Source of the DNA: CAWDAQ01 sp963800325 | Lineage (GTDB): Bacteria; Actinomycetota; Actinomycetes; Actinomycetales; Dermatophilaceae | Direction of reading: 5' to 3' | Length of the DNA stretch: 64,000 nt | Assembly: GCA_963800325.1 (NCBI GenBank) | Contig: CAWDAQ010000003.1 | Coordinates: 62,001 to 126,000, forward strand | In this document: positions 48,174 through 55,683 of the stretch, piece after piece | Layout of the letters: every line of letters starts with the position of its first letter | Position numbering within the stretch: the stretch's first letter is position 1 | Program-made: the position numbers and the translations under genes | The notes under the pieces: generated by a model | What the model saw: the letters and a program-made list of their open reading frames with translations, nothing else | Database searches by the model: none | Told to the model about the DNA's origin: nothing

Positions 48174-48815
48174 TCAGCGCGCCGGCGCGAGCACCTCGCG
48201 CAGGTGGGGCACCATCGCCCGGAAGGCGCGTCCCCGGTGGGAGATCGCGTTCTTCTCGTCGTCGGCGTACTCCGCGAGGGTCCGGGAGTCCCCCTCGACC
48301 TGGAACACCGGGTCGTAGCCGAAGCCGTTCTCCCCCCGGGGGTGGCGGGTCAGCCGGCCGGTCACCCGCCCCTCGACGGCGACGGTCCGGCCGTCGGGGA
48401 GGGCGAGGACGGCGGCGCAGACGAACGCGGCTCCCCGGTGGACGTCGGGCACGTCGGCGACCTGGTCGAGCAGGAGCGTGGTGTTGCGCCGGTCGACCTC
48501 GCCGCGGTCCAGGTCCTCGCCGGCGTGGCGGCCGGACCAGCGGGCGCTGAAGACGCCCGGGGAGCCGCCGAGGACCTCGACGGCGAGACCGGAGTCGTCG
48601 GCGAGGCTCGGCAGTCCGGTCGCCTCGGCGAGCGCGCGCGCCTTCAGCGTCGCGTTCCCGACGAAGGTCACCTCGGTCTCGGCGACCTCGGGGGCCCCGG
48701 CGACGTCCCCGGCGCCGACGACCTCGAGGTCGAGCTCGTCGGCGACCGCGCCGAGGATCTGGCGCAGCTCGCGGACCTTGTGCTCGTTGCGGGTGGCGAG
48801 GACGAGCCTGGTCAC
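48174..48815 (-). CDS. rdgB: XTP/dITP diphosphatase (non-canonical purine NTP pyrophosphatase)
   Basis: This encodes 213 residues; GTG start overlapping the rph stop (GTGA). LVLATRNEHKVRELRQIL (substrate-binding T-x-N-x-x-K), LADDSGLAVEVLGGSPGVFSARWSG (catalytic Asp) and GENGFGYDPVFQVEG with HRGRAFRAM near the end are the RdgB/HAM1 motifs. It hydrolyses ITP, dITP and XTP to monophosphates and so keeps deaminated bases out of nucleic acids. The order rph-rdgB is standard in actinobacteria. Confidence 0.96.
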   Translation of the reverse strand: MTRLVLATRNEHKVRELRQILGAVADELDLEVVGAGDVAGAPEVAETEVTFVGNATLKARALAEATGLPSLADDSGLAVEVLGGSPGVFSARWSGRHAGEDLDRGEVDRRNTTLLLDQVADVPDVHRGAAFVCAAVLALPDGRTVAVEGRVTGRLTRHPRGENGFGYDPVFQVEGDSRTLAEYADDEKNAISHRGRAFRAMVPHLREVLAPAR

Positions 48816-49606
48816 CGCACCCGCTCCCGGGCGGGCGCCGCGAGCGCGGACTGCTGGTGGTCGGCGAGGGTGGCGCAGCCGGAGGTGGCGAGGTCGAGCA
48901 GGGCGTCGAGCAGGCCACGGTCGAACGCGCAGTCCGCGCCCTCGGCGGTGCCCTGCACCTCGACGAACCGGCCGTCGCCGGTCATGACGACGTTCATGTC
49001 GGTCTGGGCGGTCGAGTCCTCCGGGTAGTCGAGGTCGAGCACCGGGCGCCCGTCGACGACGCCGACGCTGACGGCGGAGACCGACCCGGTCAACGGGGCC
49101 GCGCCGGCGGCGATGAGGCCCCGGGCCCGGGCGTCCTCGACGGCGTCGGCGAGCGCGACCCACGCCCCGGTGACGGCGGCGGTGCGGGTGCCGCCGTCGG
49201 CCTGGAGGACGTCGCAGTCGAGGACGACGGTGTTCTCGCCGAGGGCGGAGGTGTCGATGACCGCACGCAGGCTGCGCCCGATGAGCCGGGAGATCTCGTG
49301 GGTGCGACCGCCGACCTTGCCCTTGCGGGACTCACGGTCCCCGCGGGTGTTGGTGGACCGCGGCAGCATCTCGTACTCCGCGGTCACCCAGCCGGTGCCG
49401 CGGCCCTTGAGCCACCGGGGCACCCCGGCGGTGAAGGAGGCGGCGCAGAGCACCCGGGTCCGGCCGAACTCGACGAGCACGCTGCCCTCGGCGTGGTCGA
49501 GCCAGTTGCGGGTGAGCCGGACCTCGCGGGTCTCGTCGTCGGCGCGACCGTCGTGCCGCGTGGTCGCCGTCGGGCTCGGGTGCGTGCCGGGGGTCTGCGT
49601 CGCCAT
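48812..49606 (-). CDS. rph: RNase PH
   Basis: This encodes 264 residues. After an extension of about 16 residues the family starts at RHDGRADDETREVRLTRNWLDHAEGSVLVEFGRTRVLCAAS. GTGWVTAEYEMLPRSTNTRG (phosphate binding), GGRTHEISRLIGRSLRAV and NVVMTGDGRFVEVQGTAEG follow. It trims tRNA 3' ends by phosphorolysis. It lies between the metallo-beta-lactamase gene (nine-base gap) and rdgB. Confidence 0.97.
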   Translation of the reverse strand: MATQTPGTHPSPTATTRHDGRADDETREVRLTRNWLDHAEGSVLVEFGRTRVLCAASFTAGVPRWLKGRGTGWVTAEYEMLPRSTNTRGDRESRKGKVGGRTHEISRLIGRSLRAVIDTSALGENTVVLDCDVLQADGGTRTAAVTGAWVALADAVEDARARGLIAAGAAPLTGSVSAVSVGVVDGRPVLDLDYPEDSTAQTDMNVVMTGDGRFVEVQGTAEGADCAFDRGLLDALLDLATSGCATLADHQQSALAAPARERVR

Positions 49607-49615
49607 GGCCGCAGG

Positions 49616-50914
49616 CTACCGAGACGGCGCCGGCGGGCCGTCGGCGACCTCCGGCGGCCAGACGACGGTGAACCGCTCGAAGACGACCTCGAGGTCGTCT
49701 CCCGCGGCGTCGACGCCGATGCCGGGCCCCACCCGGCCGGCCCAGGCCCGGTGGGCCTCGAGCCAGCCCTCGACGCTGCGGTCGCCCTCCCCCTCGTCGT
49801 GGGCGAACGCCGCGTCGACGCTGCCCAGCGTGCCGACGCGCAGCTCGGTCGAGCGCAGCACCGCCCGCGGGGCGCCCCGGCCGTCGCACGCGACCCAGTG
49901 ACCGCCGACCCGCGGCAGCGGCTCCCCGTCGGCGACGAACTGCGCGACGAGGCCGGCGGTGGCCCGCTTCCGCCCGTCGAGCACGAGGCCGAGCAGCTCG
50001 TCGGCGAGCTCGGGACTGTCCCCGAAGCACTCGGCGGGCGGGTCCTCGGGGGCCAGGGAGAGCCCTCGCCGGCAGGCCGCCCACATCCGGGCCGCGGCGA
50101 CCCGGTCCGGCGTCGGCGCCCCGCCCGGGGCGTCGCGACGAGCGGGCAGCTCGTAGGTCGTGTCGGGGGCTGCGAGCTCGACCGCGCCGGGCCAGATCTC
50201 GGCCGCCTCGGCCCGGCAGGCCTCGGGGTCGTTCCACGGCGGGATGTGGGTGAGCACGAGCCGTCGCACGCCGCCCGCGGCGACGGCGGCCTCGGCGGCC
50301 CGTCGGCCCGTGAGGTGGATGCCGCGGGAGGGGTCGCGGCCCTCGACGAAGGCGGAGTCGACGAGGGCGAGGTCGGCGCCGGCGAGCAGCGGTCCGAGGG
50401 CGTCGCACGTGTCGGTGTCGCCGGTGTAGGCGAGCGCGGCCCCGTCGGCCTCGACCCGGAAGCCGTACGCCTCGACGGGGTGGCTCACCGCGACGGGGGT
50501 GATCGTCAGTGGGCCGACCCGGATCGGCGTCCCGTCGGCGAGGTCGTGGAACTCCAGCTCGGCGCGCATGCCGTCCGGGACCATGCCCTCGTAGGCGGCG
50601 GCGAGACGCTCCGCGGCCCCGGCGGGGCCGTGCACCGGCAGCGGGTCCTCGGGGGGACCGTCGGGACGGTAGCGGCGGGTCACCCAGAGCCCGGTGACGT
50701 CGATGCAGTGGTCCGGGTGGAGGTGGCTGAGGACGACGGCGTCGAGGTCCGCGGGGTCGAGGTGGCGCTGCAGGGCCCCGAGGGCGCCGTTGCCGAGGTC
50801 GAGGACGACGGCGCGCTCGCGACCGTCCGGGGCGGTGGCGCGCACGAGGTAGCCGGACGCGGGCGACCGCGGCCCCGCGAAGGAGCCCGAGCAGCCGAGG
50901 ACGGTGACCCTCAC
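49616..50914 (-). CDS. Metallo-beta-lactamase-fold hydrolase fused to an ASCH domain
   Basis: This encodes 432 residues; GTG start overlapping the murI stop. Residues 1-255 are an RNase Z-like metallo-beta-lactamase fold with the metal motif LSHLHPDHCIDV, AVSHPVEAYGFRV, YTGDTDTCD and LTHIPPW. Residues about 280-432 are an ASCH domain: FGDSPELADELLGLVLDGRKRATAGL, PRVGGHWVACDGRGAPRAVLRSTELRVG, HDEGEGDRSVEGWLEAHRAW and VVFERFTVVWP. Stand-alone homologues of the first domain are common at this place between murI and rph; the fused ASCH domain is not something I know from there. ASCH domains bind RNA or hydrolyse acylated nucleosides, so a joint role in RNA metabolism is possible. Confidence 0.85.
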   Translation of the reverse strand: MRVTVLGCSGSFAGPRSPASGYLVRATAPDGRERAVVLDLGNGALGALQRHLDPADLDAVVLSHLHPDHCIDVTGLWVTRRYRPDGPPEDPLPVHGPAGAAERLAAAYEGMVPDGMRAELEFHDLADGTPIRVGPLTITPVAVSHPVEAYGFRVEADGAALAYTGDTDTCDALGPLLAGADLALVDSAFVEGRDPSRGIHLTGRRAAEAAVAAGGVRRLVLTHIPPWNDPEACRAEAAEIWPGAVELAAPDTTYELPARRDAPGGAPTPDRVAAARMWAACRRGLSLAPEDPPAECFGDSPELADELLGLVLDGRKRATAGLVAQFVADGEPLPRVGGHWVACDGRGAPRAVLRSTELRVGTLGSVDAAFAHDEGEGDRSVEGWLEAHRAWAGRVGPGIGVDAAGDDLEVVFERFTVVWPPEVADGPPAPSR

Positions 50915-51738
50915 CGGGCGCCCGCTCCCGCGCCCGTCGCGACGCCGCCGAAGACGTGCTCGACGTCGGGGCCGAGGCCGAGGAACCGCCGCGCGAGCCG
51001 GCGGAACTCGTCGGGGTCGCCGGTCGTGGTGAAGCTGTGCCCGGGTGGGGGCAGGTGGTCCGGTCGCAGTGCCCCGGCGTCGGCGAGGACCCGGTAGAGG
51101 TCCTTGGCGGTCTCCTCCGCCGAGGAGACCAGGGTCACGCCCTCCCCCATGACGTAGGAGATGACCCCGGTCAGCAGCGGGTAGTGGGTGCAGCCGAGGA
51201 CGAGGGTGTCGACGTCGCGCCGCTGCAGCGGGGCGAGGTACTCGGTCGCGGTCTCGAGCAGCTCGGGGCCGCTGGTGACGCCGGCCTCGACGAACTCGAC
51301 GAACCGGGGGCAGGGCACGCTGGTGACCTCCAGGTGCGGCGCGGCGGCGAACGCGTCGACGTAGGCCTGCGACTGGTGGGTCCCCGAGGTCGAGATCACC
51401 CCGACCCGGTGGGTGCGCGACGCGGCCGCGGCCCGCCGGACCGCGGGACGGATCACCTCGACCAGGGGGACGTCGTAGCGCTCGCGGGCGTCGTGGAGCA
51501 CGGCGGCGCTCGCGGTGTTGCACGCGATGACGAGCGCCTTGACCCCGTGGTCGACGAGCCGGTCGAGGCACTCCAGGGCGAACTGCCGGGTCTGCGCGAT
51601 CGGCCGGGGACCGTACGGCGCCCGCGCGGTGTCACCGAGGTAGGCGATCGACTCGTGCGGCATCTGGTCCAGGACCGAGCGTGCGACGGTGAGGCCGCCG
51701 TAGCCGGAGTCGAAGATCCCGATCGGTGCGTCACCCAC
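50911..51738 (-). CDS. murI: Glutamate racemase
   Basis: This encodes 275 residues. IGIFDSGYGGLTVARSVLDQMPHE, LGDTARAPYG, VIACNTASAA (first catalytic Cys) and LVLGCTHYPLLTGVI (second catalytic Cys) are the MurI motifs. It makes D-glutamate for peptidoglycan. GTG 51738 was chosen because TAGGCT lies seven bases upstream on the minus strand and the family starts right after it. Confidence 0.96.
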   Translation of the reverse strand: MGDAPIGIFDSGYGGLTVARSVLDQMPHESIAYLGDTARAPYGPRPIAQTRQFALECLDRLVDHGVKALVIACNTASAAVLHDARERYDVPLVEVIRPAVRRAAAASRTHRVGVISTSGTHQSQAYVDAFAAAPHLEVTSVPCPRFVEFVEAGVTSGPELLETATEYLAPLQRRDVDTLVLGCTHYPLLTGVISYVMGEGVTLVSSAEETAKDLYRVLADAGALRPDHLPPPGHSFTTTGDPDEFRRLARRFLGLGPDVEHVFGGVATGAGAGAR

Positions 51739-51743
51739 GCCGG

Positions 51744-52196
51744 TCAGCCTAGTGACCTCCGGGGACGCCGCCTGCGGGGCACACCGGCACCCGCGGTGAC
51801 GCGGGCGACGACCCGCGCCAGGAGTGCGCCGAGGACCACCCCGAGGGCGTTCGCGACGACGTCGGCCACGGACGGGGTCCGGGTCGGGAGCAGCAGCGCC
51901 TGGGTGACCTCGGCGGCGGACCCCACGAGCAGCCCGACCGCGGCCCACCCGAGCGCCGGCACCCTCGGCCGCGCGAGGGCCCCGGCGAGGCCGAGGGGGA
52001 CCAGCAACACGATGTTGGCGGCGAAGCCGGACAGGTTCGGCCCGACCCACGCGGGGGCGCCGAGGTCGATCACGAGCCGGTGCAGCCCGGTGTTGGCGAG
52101 GCCCACCTCGTGCCCGTCGGGCCAGAGCAGGATGCCGGCGAGGAGGACGAGGTAGCCGACGAGGACGATGCGCGCCAGCCGGTCGGTCGCCCTCAC
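51744..52196 (-). CDS. VanZ-family membrane protein
   Basis: This encodes 150 residues; GTG start overlapping the DUF2017 stop. Four hydrophobic segments with NLSGFAANIVLLVPLGLAGAL and VGSAAEVTQALLLPTRTPSVADVVANALGVVLGALL, which match VanZ-like proteins (E-x-x-Q-x-x-x-x-x-R-x-x-x-x-x-D-x-x-x-N pattern). VanZ gives some teicoplanin resistance in enterococci; the function of most relatives is unknown. The basic tail runs over the -10 box of murI. Confidence 0.88.
   Translation of the reverse strand: MRATDRLARIVLVGYLVLLAGILLWPDGHEVGLANTGLHRLVIDLGAPAWVGPNLSGFAANIVLLVPLGLAGALARPRVPALGWAAVGLLVGSAAEVTQALLLPTRTPSVADVVANALGVVLGALLARVVARVTAGAGVPRRRRPRRSLG
51746..51751 (-). promoter_or_regulatory. -10 box (TAGGCT) of murI
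   Basis: On the minus strand TAGGCT lies seven bases before the GTG of murI, inside the 3' end of the VanZ gene. Confidence 0.5.
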
Positions 52197-52864
52197 CGCC
52201 CGCCCCCCGAGGTGTCGGCGCCGGGCAGCATGGCCTGGGTGAGGGTCTCCTGCAGCCAGGTGAGGAAGTCGTAGACCGCGAGCGCGTAGAGCATCGGGTC
52301 GTCGGGCCCGAGCTCGGCGACGAGCTGCTCGACGCGGGCGGCGTCCTCGTCGGTGCGCAGCCCGAGCCGCTCGCCGAGCACGAGCCGGACGTCGGTCAGC
52401 GCGACGACGGTGGCGAGCGCCTCCCCTCCCTCGAGCTCGACCCGGTCCCCCCGGGCGCGCTCCAGGGCCGTCATCGCGGTGCGCAGCTTCTCGGCCTTCC
52501 CGGTCCGCAGCGTGGGCTCGGTCAGCCGGCGGTACTCGGCCGCGGCCTGCTCGTCCTCGCGGTTGCCCGCGGGCAGCAGCCGGTCCAGCGCCGGGTCGCG
52601 GCGGGTCCCGGAGCCGAACCCGCGGCCGGCCAGGCCCTCGGGGGTGTCGGGCACCTCCTCGGTCTCCGGGCCGTCGAGCTCGTCGGCGAGGCCGGCGACG
52701 ATGTCCTCGAAGGCGTCACCGCCGGCCGGTTTCGCCCGCTCGGCCCCGTCCCCGGGGCGGACGAGCTCGAGGACCTGCGCCATGAGCCCGACGACGACGT
52801 CCCGCTCGGTCGGGTCGAGTCGGGCCGTGTACCGGCTCCCCCTGCGCCTGAACCCCCGTGCCAC
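52193..52864 (-). CDS. DUF2017-family protein
   Basis: This encodes 223 residues; GTG start directly after the clpS stop. ARGFRRRGSRYTARLDPTERDVVVGLMAQVLELV and, near the end, DPMLYALAVYDFLTWLQETLTQAML are the DUF2017 conserved ends. The protein is almost always encoded directly after clpS in actinobacteria, which suggests a role with ClpS/ClpC proteolysis, not yet shown. All-helical and soluble. Confidence 0.92.
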   Translation of the reverse strand: MARGFRRRGSRYTARLDPTERDVVVGLMAQVLELVRPGDGAERAKPAGGDAFEDIVAGLADELDGPETEEVPDTPEGLAGRGFGSGTRRDPALDRLLPAGNREDEQAAAEYRRLTEPTLRTGKAEKLRTAMTALERARGDRVELEGGEALATVVALTDVRLVLGERLGLRTDEDAARVEQLVAELGPDDPMLYALAVYDFLTWLQETLTQAMLPGADTSGGGR

Positions 52865-53155
52865 TCAGTCGTCCTTCTGGAACGTCGCCCAGAGGCCGTA
52901 CCCCTGCAGGGCCTCGGTGTCGATCTCCATCTTCTCCCGGGGGCCGGTGGAGACGACGGCGCGCCCCTTGGTGTGGACGTCCATCATCAGCCGCTCGGCC
53001 TTCTCCCGGCCGTAGCCGAAGTAGCTCTGGAAGACGAACGTAACGTACGACATGAGGTTGACGGGGTCGTTCCAGACGATCGTCACCCACGGCACGTCCG
53101 GGCGCAGGTCCTCCTCGGTCGAGGCACGGCGCTCCTCCACTGGGGCGATCGACAC
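52865..53155 (-). CDS. clpS: ATP-dependent Clp protease adaptor ClpS
   Basis: This encodes 96 residues. VTIVWNDPVNLMSYVTFVFQSYFGYGREKAERLMMDVHTKGRAVVSTGPREKMEIDTEALQGYGLWATF contains the N-degron pocket residues (N-D-x-x-N/D-x-M and V-H-x-x-G). It delivers proteins with certain N-terminal residues to ClpCP. GTG 53155 is preferred: TATTGT lies seven bases upstream on the minus strand; a GTG two codons earlier is possible. Confidence 0.95.
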   Translation of the reverse strand: MSIAPVEERRASTEEDLRPDVPWVTIVWNDPVNLMSYVTFVFQSYFGYGREKAERLMMDVHTKGRAVVSTGPREKMEIDTEALQGYGLWATFQKDD

Positions 53156-53162
53156 CCTCACC

Positions 53163-53172
53163 ACAATAGGGT
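53163..53172. promoter_or_regulatory. Overlapping divergent -10 boxes of clpS and pncB
   Basis: In ACAATAGGGT the minus-strand -10 box of clpS (TATTGT, 53168-53163) and the plus-strand -10 box of pncB (TAGGGT, 53167-53172) overlap by two bases. Each is seven bases from its GTG. RNA polymerase could occupy only one at a time. Confidence 0.6.
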
Positions 53173-53179
53173 GCCGGGT

Positions 53180-54490
53180 GTGATCGCGAACGAGCCCTCC
53201 ACCGCCCTGCTCACCGACCACTACGAGCTCACCATGGTCGAGGCCGCGCTGCGGGCCGGGACCGCGAACCGGAAGTGCGTCTTCGAGCTGTTCAGCCGCA
53301 GCCTCCCCGCGGGCCGGCGCTACGGCGTGGTCGCCGGCACCGGCCGGCTGCTCGACGCGCTCGAGCGGTTCCGGTTCGGCGCCGAGGAGATCGACCACCT
53401 CCGCTCCCGGGGGACCGTCGACGAGGCCACCCTCGACTTCCTCGCCGGGTTCCGCTTCGAGGGCGATGTGTGGGGCTACCCGGAGGGCGAGGTGTACTTC
53501 CCCGGCTCCCCCGTCCTCGTCGTCGAGGCGGACTTCGCGCACGCGGTCGTCCTCGAGACCCTCGCGCTGAGCATCCTCAACCACGACGCCGCGGTCGCGA
53601 GCGCCGCGAGCCGGATGACCTCCGCCGCGGCGGGCAGGCCGTGCATCGAGATGGGCTCCCGGCGCACCCAGGAGGAGTCGGCGGTGGCCGCGGCCCGCGC
53701 GGCGTACATCTCCGGCTTCTCGGCCTCGTCCAACCTCGAGGCGGGCCGCCGTCACGGGATCCCGACCGCGGGGACCGCGGCCCACGCGTTCACCCTGCTG
53801 CACGACACCGAGCGCGAGGCGTTCGCCGCCCAGGTCGCCTCCCTCGGCCCGGGGACGACGCTGCTCGTCGACACCTACGACGTCGCCGAGGGGGTCGAGC
53901 GCGCGGTCGAGGCCGCGGGCACCGGACTCGGCGCGGTGCGGCTCGACTCCGGCGACCTGCTCAGCCAGGCGGTCGAGGTGCGGGCCCAGCTCGACGAGCT
54001 CGGCGCCACCTCGACGCGGATCGTCGTGACCTCCGACCTCGACGAGTACGCCATCGCCGCGCTCGCGGTCGCCCCGGTCGACGCCTACGGCGTGGGGACC
54101 CGGCTGGTCACCGGGTCCGGGGCCCCGACGGCGAACATGGTCTACAAGCTCGTCGCACGGGCGGACGCCACCGGCCGGGTGGTCGGGGTGGCGAAGCGGA
54201 GCGCGTCGAAGGCGTCGGTCGGGGGACGGAAGTTCCCCCGGCGCCGGCTCGTCGACGGCGTCGCCGACGCCGAGGTCGTCGGCATCGGGGGCCCCCCGGC
54301 CGGAGAGGGTCGGGACCTGCTGGTCCCGCTCGTCGAGGGTGGGAAGGTCGTCGGCCGGGACCACTGCGAGGTCGAGACCGCGCGGTCCCGGCACGAGGCC
54401 TCGCTGGCCGAGCTGCCCAAGGTCGCGACCCGGCTCCAGCGGGGCGATCCCGCCCTGCCGACCCTCTACGAGCGCCCGTCCGGGGACTGA
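53180..54490 (+). CDS. pncB: Nicotinate phosphoribosyltransferase
   Basis: This encodes 436 residues. STALLTDHYELTMVEAALRAGTANRKCVFELFSRSLPAGRRYGVVAG, LETLALSILNHDAAVASAASRM, SNLEAGRRHGIPTAGTAAHAFTLLHDTEREAF (active-site His) and AVRLDSGDLLSQAVEV are the family motifs. It joins nicotinate to PRPP in the Preiss-Handler route to NAD. GTG 53180 has a -10 box seven bases upstream. pncA, its supplier of nicotinate, lies 530 bases downstream. Confidence 0.96.
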   Translation: MIANEPSTALLTDHYELTMVEAALRAGTANRKCVFELFSRSLPAGRRYGVVAGTGRLLDALERFRFGAEEIDHLRSRGTVDEATLDFLAGFRFEGDVWGYPEGEVYFPGSPVLVVEADFAHAVVLETLALSILNHDAAVASAASRMTSAAAGRPCIEMGSRRTQEESAVAAARAAYISGFSASSNLEAGRRHGIPTAGTAAHAFTLLHDTEREAFAAQVASLGPGTTLLVDTYDVAEGVERAVEAAGTGLGAVRLDSGDLLSQAVEVRAQLDELGATSTRIVVTSDLDEYAIAALAVAPVDAYGVGTRLVTGSGAPTANMVYKLVARADATGRVVGVAKRSASKASVGGRKFPRRRLVDGVADAEVVGIGGPPAGEGRDLLVPLVEGGKVVGRDHCEVETARSRHEASLAELPKVATRLQRGDPALPTLYERPSGD

Positions 54491-54515
54491 CGTCGCCTCC
54501 CTCCGCGGCCGGTCC

Positions 54516-54553
54516 GTCACACGGACGTCACACGCGGTGTCGACGGACGTGAC
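54516..54553. promoter_or_regulatory. GlnR-like array of GTNAC half-sites
   Basis: GTCAC (54516), GTCAC (54527), TGTCG (54538) and GTGAC (54549) are spaced exactly 11 bases apart, that is five-base elements with six-base spacers. This is the architecture described for GlnR boxes of actinobacteria (gTnAC-n6-GaAAC repeats), although the GaAAC elements are not well matched. It lies upstream of the CysG-N-like gene. Confidence 0.5.
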
Positions 54554-54626
54554 ACGGTGCTGGGATGATCTCCCCGACGGCGAGCACGCGCGCCGGGCCC
54601 CGGCGCCGGGGAAGGAGCACCCAGCG

Positions 54627-54995
54627 ATGACACCCGCGACCTCGGAGTGGCAGACCAGGCTCCTCGGCGTCCGGAGGTCGGGCTCGCACGTCCTCGTCGT
54701 CGGGGGCGGCACGACCGCCGCCCGCCGGGCGGCGACGTTCGCCCGGGACGGGGTCGAGGTCACGGTCGTCGCGCCGACGATCTGCGACGGGCTGCTCGAC
54801 CTCCTCCTCGAGCGCTCCGTGACGTGGGAGAAGCGCTCCCCGGCGGCGGCCGACCTCGACCGGGCCTGGCTCGTCGTCCCCGCCACCGGGGACCCGGTCG
54901 CCGACGCGACCGTGTGCCGCTGGGTCGACCGGCTCCGGGGCCGCCGCGGCGGGGCACCCGAGGCCCTCGCACGTCCCCGGGTGCTCGTCGTCTGA
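54627..54995 (+). CDS. CysG-N-like precorrin-2 dehydrogenase domain protein (Rossmann part only)
   Basis: This encodes 122 residues; ATG with AAGGAG upstream. LLGVRRSGSHVLVVGGGTTAARRAATFARDGVEVTVVAPT is the NAD-binding start of siroheme synthase N-domains (V-V-G-G-G-x-x-A-x-R-K/R), and RAWLVVPATGDPVADATVCRWVD fits the next strand. The usual dimerisation and ferrochelatase part (another 90 or so residues) is missing, so it may be inactive or act with a partner. Siroheme serves nitrite reductase; the HemD-type regulator two genes on points the same way. Confidence 0.75.
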   Translation: MTPATSEWQTRLLGVRRSGSHVLVVGGGTTAARRAATFARDGVEVTVVAPTICDGLLDLLLERSVTWEKRSPAAADLDRAWLVVPATGDPVADATVCRWVDRLRGRRGGAPEALARPRVLVV

Positions 54996-55008
54996 GGGCC
55001 CGGCGTCC

Positions 55009-55014
55009 TACCGT
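55009..55014 (+). promoter_or_regulatory. -10 box (TACCGT) of pncA
   Basis: TACCGT lies six bases before the ATG at 55021; leaderless arrangement. Confidence 0.5.
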
Positions 55015-55020
55015 GGCCCC

Positions 55021-55608
55021 ATGAGCACCCGCGCCCTGGTCATCGTCGACGTCCAGAACGACTTCTGCGAGGGGGGCTCGCTGGGGGTCCCGGGCGGCGG
55101 GGCCGTCGCGGAGGCGATCAGCGCCCACGTCCGCGAGCACGGCGGCGACTACGACGCCGTGGTCGCCACCGCGGACTGGCACATCGACCCCGGCGACCAC
55201 TGGGCCGCGCCCGGCGAGCAGCCGAACTTCTCGACGACGTGGCCGGTGCACTGCGAGGTCGGCCGGGGAGGCGAGGAGTTCCACCCCGGGCTCGCGGGCG
55301 CGCTCGAGCACGTCGCCGCGGTGTTCCGCAAGGGTGAGCACACCGCGGCCTACAGCGGGTTCGAGGGCTTCACCGGCGACGGCCCCGACCGGGTCGGACT
55401 CGGCGACTGGCTCCGGGCCCGGGGTGTGCGCGAGGTCGACGTCTGCGGGATCGCGACCGACTACTGCGTGCGCGCGACCGCGCTCGACGCGCTCGCCGAG
55501 GGCTTCTCGACGAGGCTGCTGCCCCGGCTCACCGCCGGGGTGGCCCCCGACACCACCGCCGGCGCCCTGGAGGAGCTGGCCGCGGCGGGTGTCACCACGG
55601 CCGGCTGA
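55021..55608 (+). CDS. pncA: Nicotinamidase
   Basis: This encodes 195 residues. The catalytic triad residues are visible: Asp in ALVIVDVQNDFCEGG, Lys in VFRKGEH, and nucleophile Cys in VCGIATDYCVRATALDA. The metal ligands are in TADWHIDPGDHW. It converts nicotinamide to nicotinate for PncB. PncA activates the drug pyrazinamide in mycobacteria. Confidence 0.96.
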   Translation: MSTRALVIVDVQNDFCEGGSLGVPGGGAVAEAISAHVREHGGDYDAVVATADWHIDPGDHWAAPGEQPNFSTTWPVHCEVGRGGEEFHPGLAGALEHVAAVFRKGEHTAAYSGFEGFTGDGPDRVGLGDWLRARGVREVDVCGIATDYCVRATALDALAEGFSTRLLPRLTAGVAPDTTAGALEELAAAGVTTAG

Positions 55609-55671
55609 CCCACCGGCGGCGCCGTAACCGGGAGGAAACGCCGCCCGCACACGGGCGAAACCTCGCGTGCC

Positions 55672-55677
55672 TACCGT
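55672..55677 (+). promoter_or_regulatory. -10 box (TACCGT) of the HemD-type regulator gene
   Basis: TACCGT lies six bases before the GTG at 55684; the same hexamer and spacing serve pncA. Confidence 0.5.
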
Positions 55678-55683
55678 CGCCTC

